Source: CAYJBH01 sp964369965 (GTDB lineage: Bacteria > Bacillota > Clostridia > Oscillospirales > Ruminococcaceae). Taken from it: a stretch of DNA of 64,000 bases. How positions within the stretch are numbered: position 1 is the stretch's first letter; the number at the start of each line of letters is the position of its first letter. Positions 33,181-41,686 of the stretch are shown here, one piece after another. A program made the translations under genes and the position numbers. Below the pieces are notes generated by a model. It saw only the letters and a list, made by a program, of their open reading frames with translations, was not told where the DNA came from and made no database searches. The stretch lies in contig CAYJGF010000004.1 of NCBI GenBank assembly GCA_964369965.1, positions 1 through 64,000 of the forward strand, given 5' to 3'.

Positions 33181-33215
33181 TCACAAAAAAATATCAACGC
33201 CGATAGCGTTGATAT
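33181..33215 (-). terminator. Intrinsic terminator (attenuator) in the carB leader
   Basis: Minus strand ATATCAACGC (33215-33206) pairs perfectly with GCGTTGATAT (33200-33191), 5-nt loop, followed by TTTTTTGTGA. It stands between the carB promoter and the carB ribosome site, so it must be passed for expression. Its 5' base is shared with the stop codon of the leader ORF. Confidence 0.8.
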
Positions 33216-33289
33216 CAAATAAAAATAGAAAAATTAAATAAATAGGGGAGGTGATGCTCTGTCGATTTGTAATTCTTTTTAAACATCAT
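33215..33289 (-). CDS. Candidate 24-residue leader peptide of carB
   Basis: The ATG at 33289 follows AAAGGA by six bases and starts MMFKKNYKSTEHHLPYLF; the last residues are NFSIFI and the TGA is at 33217-33215. From codon 16 to the stop, 21 of 28 bases are U in the RNA (33244-33217). The stop touches the 5' arm of the terminator, so a ribosome at the end would cover the stem. There are no arginine codons, which argues against arginine-codon attenuation. The layout resembles the E. coli pyrBI leader, where UTP-dependent pausing in a U-rich leader couples ribosome and polymerase. Whether it is translated is inferred. Confidence 0.6.
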   Translation of the reverse strand: MMFKKNYKSTEHHLPYLFNFSIFI

Positions 33290-33325
33290 CCTTGTTCCTT
33301 TTACATTTTTCGTACCTTTTCAAGG

Positions 33326-33354
33326 ATTATATCACGACAAAGAAAAAAAGTCAA
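33326..33354 (-). promoter_or_regulatory. Promoter of carB leader
   Basis: Minus strand TTGACT (33349-33354), 17-base spacer, TATAAT (33326-33331). The predicted transcript start near 33319 is about 30 bases before the leader ORF and 160 before carB. Confidence 0.8.
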
Positions 33355-33414
33355 TAGCTCACAGGGGGATTGGGGATTTTTTAAAAAAAGTTTCCCGTTA
33401 GAATTTCGCCCTGT

Positions 33415-34920
33415 TTAATGCGAGCGTTTATAAAACTGCCCCGGGGTGCACCCGACGTGTTTTTTGAACACCTGAATAAAATAGCTTTGGTTTGAAAACC
33501 CGACATCGAGATAGACTGTCGGGATTTTCTCTTTGCTCTCGAGGATGATGGATTTCGCCTTTTCTATACGCACCTTTTGCAGATACTCGGTGAACGTCTC
33601 ATCCGTAATCTGGTGAAAGAGAGAGGACAGGTAGCTGTAGTTGAGGTGCATCTCACCGGCGACGTCGGACAGTTTAAGGTCGTCGGAACACCTGTCAATC
33701 ACCAATTTGTGAATTCGTTCAAAAAGGTCGTTGCCCGTCACGGAGCGATTTTGTGCTATAATGCGCTCGATAATGTCCCAGCAATGTTTGGCGTTTTCAA
33801 GCAGTTCTTTGCAGTCCAGAGAATCCTCCACCAGCCGCAATGTGGTCATCTTTGGCTCGATAAGCACCTCATAGTTGGAGATGATTTTATTGAGATGTTG
33901 GAACAGTGCGAAAAATTGCTCCTGTATTATCTTTTTATAACGATATTTCGGTATTGAGCGCTCGCTGTTTATCCTTTCGATAAAATCTATCATGGTATTT
34001 TTTGCACCTCGTAGGTCATAGCGCTCTATATGATCGAGATAGGTTTTTATATCAAACTTTACCGCCGAGTCACTGTAGACGATTTTATCGTTCAACACAA
34101 TACAATCGTAGCTGTAAAAGGCGTATTCATCAATGTCTTTAAGACGCTGTGCCGACGAGGGCAGATCGCACAACGAGCATAGCGGTGGCGATATTGCTAT
34201 ATAAAATTCCTCTATCTCAAATTTTATCTCGGCAATCCTGCGCTCGACATCCTCGTTTATACTTTGTTCGGTCGATTGAAAGAGCAGATATAGTTGACCG
34301 GTGGACGACAGCACGGCAAGGGTGTGAGGCAGATCAAGGAAAACCGTGTTTACAAAGGGCGCTATAATAGTTGAGTTTATCTCGTTTGAGTGGGGTGTAA
34401 AGGAGATGAGATAAAATTCACGCCCCTGCAAAAAATCAATTCCGGCTGTGTTGAAACGGGCTATCAATCCATCCGAGTCGTCGGTTTTGGTCACTATGTT
34501 TTTTAAAAGCAGATATTCCGGCGAGGAGTTGCTCTTTATCTCATTGCTATCGGGTTTAGTGTACCGATTGAACGCCTGCACCATCTCGTCCTTGTTCAGC
34601 TGATTTTTAAGAAAAAAGTCACTTATACCGTTCTTAAAAGCCTCCTTCACCGAAACAAAATCGTCAAAACCGCTGAGCACAAACAATAAAATCTCGGGGT
34701 ATTCCGATTTCACACGCTTTATAAGCTCGACCCCGTCCATTATCGGCATCCTCATGTCGGTCAAGACAATATCGGGATGGGTGTTTTTAATTATTTCAAG
34801 CGCCTCTTTTCCGTTTGATGCCTCACCCACTATCGAAAAACCGTGCTGTTCCCAGTCGCACAAGAACCGCACGCCGGTGCGCATGAGCATCTCATCGTCA
34901 ACTATCAATATCTTTTTCAT
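33415..34920 (-). CDS. YesN-type response regulator (receiver + AraC HTH)
   Basis: 501 residues. The N-terminal receiver (KKILIVDDEMLMRTGVRFL) has the phospho-acceptor Asp in DIVLTDMRMP (about residue 55) and the switch Lys in FFLKNQ. A middle region of about 250 residues has no named domain that I can assign. The C-terminus (about 400-501) is a two-HTH AraC domain (LKLSDVAGEMHLNYSYLSSL, then YLDVGFSNQSYFIQVFKKHV). The gene overlaps the sensor kinase upstream by 23 bases. It is the likely activator of the divergent sugar importer at 36.9 kb. Confidence 0.92.
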   Translation of the reverse strand: MKKILIVDDEMLMRTGVRFLCDWEQHGFSIVGEASNGKEALEIIKNTHPDIVLTDMRMPIMDGVELIKRVKSEYPEILLFVLSGFDDFVSVKEAFKNGISDFFLKNQLNKDEMVQAFNRYTKPDSNEIKSNSSPEYLLLKNIVTKTDDSDGLIARFNTAGIDFLQGREFYLISFTPHSNEINSTIIAPFVNTVFLDLPHTLAVLSSTGQLYLLFQSTEQSINEDVERRIAEIKFEIEEFYIAISPPLCSLCDLPSSAQRLKDIDEYAFYSYDCIVLNDKIVYSDSAVKFDIKTYLDHIERYDLRGAKNTMIDFIERINSERSIPKYRYKKIIQEQFFALFQHLNKIISNYEVLIEPKMTTLRLVEDSLDCKELLENAKHCWDIIERIIAQNRSVTGNDLFERIHKLVIDRCSDDLKLSDVAGEMHLNYSYLSSLFHQITDETFTEYLQKVRIEKAKSIILESKEKIPTVYLDVGFSNQSYFIQVFKKHVGCTPGQFYKRSH

Positions 34921-36697
34921 CGTCGTTCCTGTTTTGTGTGAAAGGGAATTTTAGGGTTATATGGGTGCCAAGATTTAATTTGCTATGGATATCAAAGGTA
35001 CATTCATCACCGTATTTTAACTGCAATCGCTCCTTTACGTTTGCCACACCTATGTGGTTCACCCTGTTTTTTATGTCACTGCGTGAGTTGTCAAATATGG
35101 CATTTACGGTATGCTCGTCCATGCCTTTGCCGTTGTCGATAACCTCGATGGTCAAAACGCCGTTTTGCTCACTCGCGGAAATTTGTATACTTCCACTGCG
35201 AGTGCCACCGTCAAAAGCGTGTATAACAGAGTTTTCCACCAACGGTTGTAGTATCAATTTCGGCACGTTTGCCGACAAAAGCTCCGGCGGTATCAGCGTT
35301 AAAAGTTGCACCTTTGTATTATACCGATGTTTATATAGCTTTGTATAGGCGACTAAAAAGTCTATCTCCCGACGCAGGGTGATATTCTCGCCCAGATCCC
35401 CGAGCGTTCTACGTATGAGATCGGACAGGGCGAGGAGCATGTCCTGTGCCTCCTCCTTATCGTCCCTGTCGATAAGCGTCTTTATGCTCGCGAGGATGTT
35501 GCACAAAAAGTGGGGTTGAATTTGCATCTGGAGGGTTTGCAACTCCGCATTTCGTGTCTGCTCGTGCTCATGCTCCAACTCGTCTATATAGTAGTTAATA
35601 TTTCCTACCATGCGGTTGAATGAGTCCGATACATCGACCACCTCGCGGCACCCTTTAAGATTGACGGTGGCGGAATTTTTGTTGTTGTGATATTCTTTCA
35701 TGGTGCGTGAGAGCTGAGATATCGGATTTGTTATACCTCGAACCACACTCCAACAGATTACGGTCGCAAGTATTAATATTATTGCCAATATGATGATAGA
35801 GGTGCGCCAAAGGCTGTATATATCACGATAGAGGAGATCGCCGTCCGTCATCTGCACAAGGTAACTGCCCCCCATGTTGCTTTGCACCGCCATAATCCAA
35901 TAATTTTTATCTCGGTAGACCACGTTTTGCGGTTGCACTGACTCGTCCTGTGCAACGACAAGAGACAACAACTCCTCGTCGGTTGAAAGGATATTTTCGC
36001 GGTCGGTGTCGGATATGATGACACCGTCACTGTCCAACAGCAAAAAGCGCTCCCCCTGTGAGACCTGCGGCATGAGGCTGTTGAGAGTGTTCTCGCTTAT
36101 GACGGCGTAGACGTTGCCGTTGTATCTGCCACTATAGAGATTGTAAAGGGATTTGGTGACCAGTATCTGGGAGTTGTCGTGTGGGGAATATAAATTCTCC
36201 GGTGTGAGGTCGTAGAACAGCTTTTTATAGTCCTGCATAGAGTCCTTTGTAACCTGCATTTCGCTCAAATACTCCGTCGGGAGGTTGGTGGCGGTGGTGT
36301 TGACATTATAGGTGTATCCGTTCGCGCCGACCATCATCAGCTGAATGTCATATGCATCGCTAAAGGAGGAAAACAGCGTGAAAAAGGTCACCGCCTCCCG
36401 CTCCCATTGCAGGAATTCGTATATATCATACTCCTCCTGCGAAAGTGTGACATGCAGTTCCGTGTGCAGGTCCACCTGTGCTATGGTGTTGGAGAGTTGC
36501 TGTAAAAACTGTTCAAAGTTGAGTGTGACGGTGGCGAAGGATTGTGTCATATTTTGTGTAAGAGTCTTTTCATAATTTTGGGTGTAAACGACGGTGAGGC
36601 TCACGGTGACAAAGGTGACAGACAGTATAAGTGTGCCTATAACCCACCCGATAATCTTTATAAATATAGATTTTTCTCTCTTTATCGCGCTTTGCAT
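34898..36697 (-). CDS. YesM-type sensor histidine kinase
   Basis: 599 residues. Membrane helix 1 is at about 13-36; then an extracellular sensor of about 250 residues of the Cache kind, membrane helix 2 (about 295-318, ending in WSVVRGITNPISQL), HAMP, and the His_kinase domain with the phospho-site in QIQPHFLCNILASIKTL (the usual Tyr after HFL is Cys). The ATPase domain carries LILQPLVENSVIHAF and VIDNGKGMDEH. It probably senses an extracellular saccharide directly or through the binding lipoprotein. A consensus promoter lies at 36734-36762. Confidence 0.92.
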   Translation of the reverse strand: MQSAIKREKSIFIKIIGWVIGTLILSVTFVTVSLTVVYTQNYEKTLTQNMTQSFATVTLNFEQFLQQLSNTIAQVDLHTELHVTLSQEEYDIYEFLQWEREAVTFFTLFSSFSDAYDIQLMMVGANGYTYNVNTTATNLPTEYLSEMQVTKDSMQDYKKLFYDLTPENLYSPHDNSQILVTKSLYNLYSGRYNGNVYAVISENTLNSLMPQVSQGERFLLLDSDGVIISDTDRENILSTDEELLSLVVAQDESVQPQNVVYRDKNYWIMAVQSNMGGSYLVQMTDGDLLYRDIYSLWRTSIIILAIILILATVICWSVVRGITNPISQLSRTMKEYHNNKNSATVNLKGCREVVDVSDSFNRMVGNINYYIDELEHEHEQTRNAELQTLQMQIQPHFLCNILASIKTLIDRDDKEEAQDMLLALSDLIRRTLGDLGENITLRREIDFLVAYTKLYKHRYNTKVQLLTLIPPELLSANVPKLILQPLVENSVIHAFDGGTRSGSIQISASEQNGVLTIEVIDNGKGMDEHTVNAIFDNSRSDIKNRVNHIGVANVKERLQLKYGDECTFDIHSKLNLGTHITLKFPFTQNRNDDEKDIDS

Positions 36698-36733
36698 AAC
36701 GAAAATAACCTCAGACTATAGATACTATCTACT

Positions 36734-36762
36734 ATTATATTGTGCCGATATCGCCTTGTCAA
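36734..36762 (-). promoter_or_regulatory. Promoter of the sensor/regulator operon
   Basis: Minus strand TTGACA (36757-36762), 17-base spacer, TATAAT (36734-36739). The rest of the 264-base divergent gap is AT-rich. On plus, TATAAT at 36875-36880 may serve the importer but has only a weak -35, as expected for an activator-dependent promoter. Confidence 0.8.
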
Positions 36763-36961
36763 TGCAACCTGAAAATTGTTATAATTAACCCAAAAATTAC
36801 AACATTTTTCACATTTTCAAAACAAGTTCTAAAAATAACGACAAAAAAAGTTTATTTTATTATATATTTTAGTTTATAATTGTAATAGAATAATGATACT
36901 ATCAAAAGGGGATGCCGCAAAGCCGACTTTTGGGGCACCCCCATCAAAAAGAGGAGAATTG

Positions 36962-38302
36962 ATGATGAAAAAGCTACTATCGTTATTAATGGCATTGACC
37001 CTGCTGACGCTTAGTCTTGCGTCCTGTGCAGAGCCTGCACCTGCCGAGGAGGCGAGTGAGTCACCTGCCGACACCGAGACCGCCGACACCGAGGCACCGG
37101 CCGAGGAGAGCGCAGAGCCGGTAACCATCGAATACTGGCATTCCGGCATTGATGAGGTTGCGGTAGCCCTTGCGGAGGAACAAGCAAGCACCTTTACGGC
37201 GATGTACCCCCACATTACCGTCGACCTTTCCGCCACAGGTGATGTCGGTGAGGTGGAGACAAAGCTCAACGCCGCCGTACTTAGCGACACATTCCCCGAC
37301 GTGCTCGGCGCGGCACTCGCGATTATCCCGTCGAGAGGCTCGCTCGGTGACCTTGAAATGTTACAGCCCTACATCGACGAGTGGGCCGACAAGGACGATA
37401 TCCTTGATAGCGCGTATGAGGCAGGCATGTACGAGGGCGAGGTTTACGCTATAAGCACCTCCCCCACACCATATGTCAACGTATATAGAAAAGATTTATT
37501 CGTTGAGGCAGGTCTCGACCCCGAAGACCCACCCCAGACTTGGGAGGAAATCCTCGAAGTAGCGGAGCAACTTACCATCCGTGATGAGAGCGGCACCGTT
37601 ATACAGGCAGGTTTTTCCATGCCGGCACTGGACACCGCGCTGGTATTCTCGGAGCCGTTCATGAGAAACGCCGGTTCCACCGTCATTGACGAGGTCAATT
37701 TCCTGCCCTACTACAACGACGAGGGCGCGATTGCCGCTTATGATTTCTTTGGACAGATTGCCCAGATGAATGTATCCATTCCATACAACTTCCAAAAATA
37801 TGACGAGGATCCATTCCTTAACGGTCGCGCAGCTATTGGCGCAGTCAGCAGCACCCCGTTAAAACAATATCTGACCGACAACCCCGACATGATTGAAAAC
37901 ATAGGCTATATCGAAGCATTTATGCCGGAGGGCGGCGAGGACGAGTATATGTTCTGCGGACATACTTTATTTGCGATGGGCGCGTCCGGCGATGCTAAAG
38001 ATCAGTCATGGATGTTCATGCAACATCTGTTGAGCGTTGATATGCTAACACTCTACAATGAGACACACGGCTCTGCGCCGGTGCGCGAGTCCATGCAGGA
38101 AGGCTTTTTCGCAGTGGACGAGAACTACAGTGCCGCTGTAAACTACAGTGTTTCCCACGGAAAACCAAAATCCGCCGTATCTTGGAATGCCGTAGCAAAT
38201 AAACACATATCCGTCGCATTCGAAGAGGTAATCAACGGTGCTAAAACCGCTGAGCAAGCTCTCAACGATGCCAACGAGGCAATCATCGCCGAAATCGGTT
38301 AA
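36962..38302 (+). CDS. ABC transporter sugar-binding lipoprotein
   Basis: About 447 residues from the ATG at 36962, which follows GAGGAG by five bases; readings from 36893 have no ribosome site. The N-terminal signal MMKKLLSLLMALTLLTLSLA ends in a lipobox (LASC), followed by an acidic, Pro/Ala/Glu-rich tether, then an extracellular solute-binding fold of family 1 (ITIEYWHSG-like start, TPYVNVYRKDLFVEAGLDPE). It binds an oligosaccharide or glycan fragment and delivers it to the two permeases. The adjacent sulfatase suggests a sulfated ligand. Confidence 0.92.
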   Translation: MMKKLLSLLMALTLLTLSLASCAEPAPAEEASESPADTETADTEAPAEESAEPVTIEYWHSGIDEVAVALAEEQASTFTAMYPHITVDLSATGDVGEVETKLNAAVLSDTFPDVLGAALAIIPSRGSLGDLEMLQPYIDEWADKDDILDSAYEAGMYEGEVYAISTSPTPYVNVYRKDLFVEAGLDPEDPPQTWEEILEVAEQLTIRDESGTVIQAGFSMPALDTALVFSEPFMRNAGSTVIDEVNFLPYYNDEGAIAAYDFFGQIAQMNVSIPYNFQKYDEDPFLNGRAAIGAVSSTPLKQYLTDNPDMIENIGYIEAFMPEGGEDEYMFCGHTLFAMGASGDAKDQSWMFMQHLLSVDMLTLYNETHGSAPVRESMQEGFFAVDENYSAAVNYSVSHGKPKSAVSWNAVANKHISVAFEEVINGAKTAEQALNDANEAIIAEIG

Positions 38303-38317
38303 GTAATAATATTAAAC

Positions 38318-38342
38318 GTGCCGTGGTTATACACCACGGCAC
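38318..38342 (+). promoter_or_regulatory. Stem-loop between binding protein and permease genes
   Basis: GTGCCGTGG (38318-38326) pairs with CCACGGCAC (38334-38342), 7-nt loop, no U run. In binding-protein operons such stems usually protect the upstream message and give more binding protein than permease. Confidence 0.6.
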
Positions 38343-38361
38343 AATTTAAAAGAGGTTCTCT

Positions 38362-39246
38362 ATGACAAAAAAATCAAAACTTAGATATGAAAATACGGCG
38401 TATCTTTATATACTGCCCTACTACATATTCTTTATGATATTCATCGCCCTGCCGATAATCGTCAACATCGTGCTCAGCTTCACCGACTTTAACCTGCGCG
38501 AGATGAGCTTTGTCGGGCTGGAAAACTATATAAAACTTTTCAGCGATGCGACCTTTATCCGCTCGGTGCAAAATACGATAGTGTACGTTGTATTCACGGT
38601 CGGCATAACCATCGTGCTCGGGCTGATGTGTGCCTTAGCGCTCAATAATGTCGCCTTTTGGGGGGCGAAGTTTTTCCGCGGTATTTACTTTATGCCGTAT
38701 GTAATCTCGATGGTGTCCTGCTCCATGGTTTGGCTGTGGTTGTATGAGCCGTCCGCCGGTTTCATCAACGAGCTGATGCGCCTGCTCGGTCTGCCGACAC
38801 AAAAGTGGCTGTATGACGAGCGTTTTGCGATGGGGTCGGTCATACTGATGGTTGTCTGGAAGAACCTCGGCTATTATATGACGATATTTATCGCCGGTCT
38901 CAACGGTATCCCCTCCAGCCTTTATGAGGCGGCGACGGTGGACGGCGCAAACGCTCTGCAAAAGTTTTGGTTTATCACACTGCCCATGCTCAAACCGGTG
39001 ACCTTTTTCATCACCATCACCGGCACGGTCGGTGCGTTCAATGTCTTTGAGCAGGTCAACGTCATGACAAGCGGCGGTCCGATGAACTCCACCACCACCA
39101 TCGTCCATCAGATATATACGCGCGCTTTCACCGAGTTTCGCCTCGGCTATGCCGCTTCACAGGCTATAGTCCTGCTGATAGTCGTGCTTATCTTCACCCT
39201 GATAAACTTCCGATACGGCAATCAGGGCAACGATCTTGACATGTAA
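38362..39246 (+). CDS. ABC sugar permease 1
   Basis: 294 residues, MalF/UgpA-like (binding-protein-dependent inner-membrane component). It has six hydrophobic helices and the EAA loop YEAATVDGANALQKFWFITL, which docks the ATPase. The start ATG follows AGAGG. It lies 60 bases after the binding lipoprotein and 11 before the second permease. No ATPase gene is in the operon, so a shared MsmX/MsiK-type ATPase from elsewhere must power it, as is common for CUT1 importers in Firmicutes. Confidence 0.93.
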   Translation: MTKKSKLRYENTAYLYILPYYIFFMIFIALPIIVNIVLSFTDFNLREMSFVGLENYIKLFSDATFIRSVQNTIVYVVFTVGITIVLGLMCALALNNVAFWGAKFFRGIYFMPYVISMVSCSMVWLWLYEPSAGFINELMRLLGLPTQKWLYDERFAMGSVILMVVWKNLGYYMTIFIAGLNGIPSSLYEAATVDGANALQKFWFITLPMLKPVTFFITITGTVGAFNVFEQVNVMTSGGPMNSTTTIVHQIYTRAFTEFRLGYAASQAIVLLIVVLIFTLINFRYGNQGNDLDM

Positions 39247-39257
39247 AGGAGTGAATA

Positions 39258-40127
39258 ATGAACAAAGTTTCCATCGGCAAAAAGGTCGTCGCGCTGATAA
39301 TAATGTCAATATTTGCCCTCGCGATTCTTGTGCCGTTTTTTATGATGATATCCACCTCGCTTAAAACCCCTGCCGAAATAAAAAGCGTGGATTTTATATG
39401 GGTGCCGGAGCAACCGAAATTTTCCAACTATGTTGAGGCGATGACCTCGTCACAGTGGGGGAGGTTTTTCTTCAATAGTGTGCTTATCACATTTTTATCG
39501 GTCGCAATCAGCATAACCATCAATTCCTCCGCCGGTTTTGCCTTTGCGAGGATGAAATTCCGCGGTAAGAACGTCCTTTTTTTACTCGCCCTCACCGGTA
39601 TGATGATACCGATACAGGTCACCATGCTCCCGAACTTTGTTATTATGAAATACTTCCCGCTGCTCGGTGGCAACGATATCCTCGGGCAGGGTGGCACCGG
39701 CATGGTCGGCACATATGCCGGCATTTTGATGCCGTCCATCGCAGGGGCGTTCGGCGTGTTCTTGTTCCGCCAATTTTTTATGAATTTTCCCACTGCGTTG
39801 GACGATGCGGCGAAGATTGACGGTCTGTCACGCTTCGGCACATTCACAAGGATATATATTCCACTCTCCAAGCCGGTTTTCGCCACCATGGTGGTGTTAA
39901 AGACAACCGCCACATGGAACGACTACTCCTGGCCGCTAATCATCACAAACGAGCGCGAGATGTGGACGGTTCAGCTCGCCCTCTCGCTGTTTAAGACGGA
40001 ATATACCACAAGTTGGGAATATATAATGGCAGCGACCACCCTCATAATGTTGCCGCTGATAATACTCTATCTATTGATGCAAAAATATTTTGTGGAGGGC
40101 ATTGTCACCTCCGGAGTGAAAGGATAA
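39258..40127 (+). CDS. ABC sugar permease 2
   Basis: 289 residues, MalG/UgpE-like. Six hydrophobic helices; the EAA loop reads ALDDAAKIDGLSRFGTFTRI, slightly unusual in DDAAKIDG instead of the common EAARIDG. It ends MQKYFVEGIVTSGVKG, a standard CUT1 C-terminus. Translation is probably coupled to the sulfatase, which starts three bases after its stop. Confidence 0.93.
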   Translation: MNKVSIGKKVVALIIMSIFALAILVPFFMMISTSLKTPAEIKSVDFIWVPEQPKFSNYVEAMTSSQWGRFFFNSVLITFLSVAISITINSSAGFAFARMKFRGKNVLFLLALTGMMIPIQVTMLPNFVIMKYFPLLGGNDILGQGGTGMVGTYAGILMPSIAGAFGVFLFRQFFMNFPTALDDAAKIDGLSRFGTFTRIYIPLSKPVFATMVVLKTTATWNDYSWPLIITNEREMWTVQLALSLFKTEYTTSWEYIMAATTLIMLPLIILYLLMQKYFVEGIVTSGVKG

Positions 40128-40130
40128 TAT

Positions 40131-41648
40131 ATGCGTACCGTAACCATACTGCTCGATTCCCTCAACAAACATTTTTTAACCTGTTATAAGGATAGACCGT
40201 TCAGACTGCCGGCATTTGAGCGACTTGCGGCGAAAAGCCACGTCTTTGACAACCACTGGGTCGGCTCACTCCCCTGTATGCCGGCACGGCGCGACCTTTT
40301 TACCGGTCGCCTTGAGTTTTTAGAGCGTGGCTGGGGTCCGCTCGAGCCGTTTGATGTCACCTTTATAAAACAACTGAAAAATAAAGATGTCTATACCCAT
40401 ATGATAACCGATCACTATCACTATTTCGAGAGTGCCGGCAACCATTACTGTCAACAATTCGACACCTTTGACTTTATCAGAGGGCAGGAGTTTGACCAAT
40501 GGCAGGGCGATGTAGAAAAGGATATTAAATTCTATCCCACCAAGGAGGACTACGACAACGACCCCTACAGTGATGGGCAACGTCGATACGGCATTTATTC
40601 CAGCCAATACGAGAAGAACAAGGCGGCATTTAAAGAAGAATTCCCTGTCGAGACAGTTTTCGGCAATGCCTGCGAATGGTTAAGGCGGAATAGGGAGCAG
40701 GACGATTGGTTTTTGATGGTGGAGACGTTCGACCCTCACGAGCCGTTCGACGCGCCGCAACGTTTTAAAGAGATGGCAGGGGCTATCGATGACGATGTGC
40801 TCTATAACTGGTCGGCATATAACTACACCTACGAGCCGGAAAATGCGGTGGAAAACTTGAAAAACCACTATGTCGCAAATCTGCTTTATGCCGATCATTG
40901 CCTCGGCAAAATGCTGGATTGCTTTGACGAGCTTGACATATGGGACGACACCATGATAATACTCACCACCGACCACGGTCACATGGTGGGGGAGCACAAT
41001 TTTGCCGGCAAAAACATTATGCCGCTTTATAATGAGATTGCGGCGATACCGTTGTTTATCCACACGCCGGGTCAAAGCGAGCAGACAAGGCGACCTCAGT
41101 TGACACAGGTGACCGACCTCTTCCCGACCATACTCGATTATTATAACGTCCCGTACAACGAGAAGCGACTGCACGGCAGTGCTATACCGCTGTGCGACGG
41201 CTGTGAGAGTGATGGCGTGCATAGCATACGTGAAAACCTGCTCTTTGGAGTTTTTGGGGCAAACGTCAACATAACGGATGGTGAATACACGTATTTTCGT
41301 GCACATGTCAACGCCGACAATCAGCCGAAATACTGTTATACCGCCGTGCCGTCCACCTATCGTGCGCCACACAACGGCGATGAGGAGATGTTTAAAACAA
41401 TAGAGTGCGGAAGATTTTTAAATTACACAAATCATCCGGTGTTCAAGGTGCCGTCTTATGCCGTGTTTTTAAACGATAGGTTTATGCAGTTTTGTGGCGA
41501 GGACAGACTCTACAACCTAAAACTCGACCCCTGTCAGGAGAACAATCTTGTCGGTGAGGATATAGAGCAAATTTATATCAAAATGATGAAAAAGGAGATG
41601 CAAAAACTCGACGCACCACAGGAACAGTATGTGCGATTGGGGTTGTGA
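40131..41648 (+). CDS. Cytoplasmic sulfatase (Cys-type, formylglycine)
   Basis: 505 residues, alkaline-phosphatase superfamily. The active-site motif is Cys49-Met-Pro-Ala-Arg53 in SLPCMPARRDLFTGR, where the Cys must be oxidised to formylglycine by an anaerobic (radical SAM) maturase, not found here. Metal ligands include Asp9 (LLDSLN) and the later ILTTDHGHMVGEH. There is no signal peptide, so it acts on sulfated sugar after import. It is the last gene of the importer operon, so the likely chain is binding, uptake, then removal of sulfate. No glycoside hydrolase is in the operon. The sulfated substrate (mucin, glycosaminoglycan or plant/algal) is not deducible. Confidence 0.92.
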   Translation: MRTVTILLDSLNKHFLTCYKDRPFRLPAFERLAAKSHVFDNHWVGSLPCMPARRDLFTGRLEFLERGWGPLEPFDVTFIKQLKNKDVYTHMITDHYHYFESAGNHYCQQFDTFDFIRGQEFDQWQGDVEKDIKFYPTKEDYDNDPYSDGQRRYGIYSSQYEKNKAAFKEEFPVETVFGNACEWLRRNREQDDWFLMVETFDPHEPFDAPQRFKEMAGAIDDDVLYNWSAYNYTYEPENAVENLKNHYVANLLYADHCLGKMLDCFDELDIWDDTMIILTTDHGHMVGEHNFAGKNIMPLYNEIAAIPLFIHTPGQSEQTRRPQLTQVTDLFPTILDYYNVPYNEKRLHGSAIPLCDGCESDGVHSIRENLLFGVFGANVNITDGEYTYFRAHVNADNQPKYCYTAVPSTYRAPHNGDEEMFKTIECGRFLNYTNHPVFKVPSYAVFLNDRFMQFCGEDRLYNLKLDPCQENNLVGEDIEQIYIKMMKKEMQKLDAPQEQYVRLGL

Positions 41649-41686
41649 TGAAATAGTATCAGCGATCAATGGCACAAGGTACCATC

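Noticed and set aside
33159..33330. PyrR-binding loop in the carB leader
   Set aside because: I searched by eye for the ARUCCNGNGAGGYU-type consensus and did not see it; the leader-ORF model explains the layout better.
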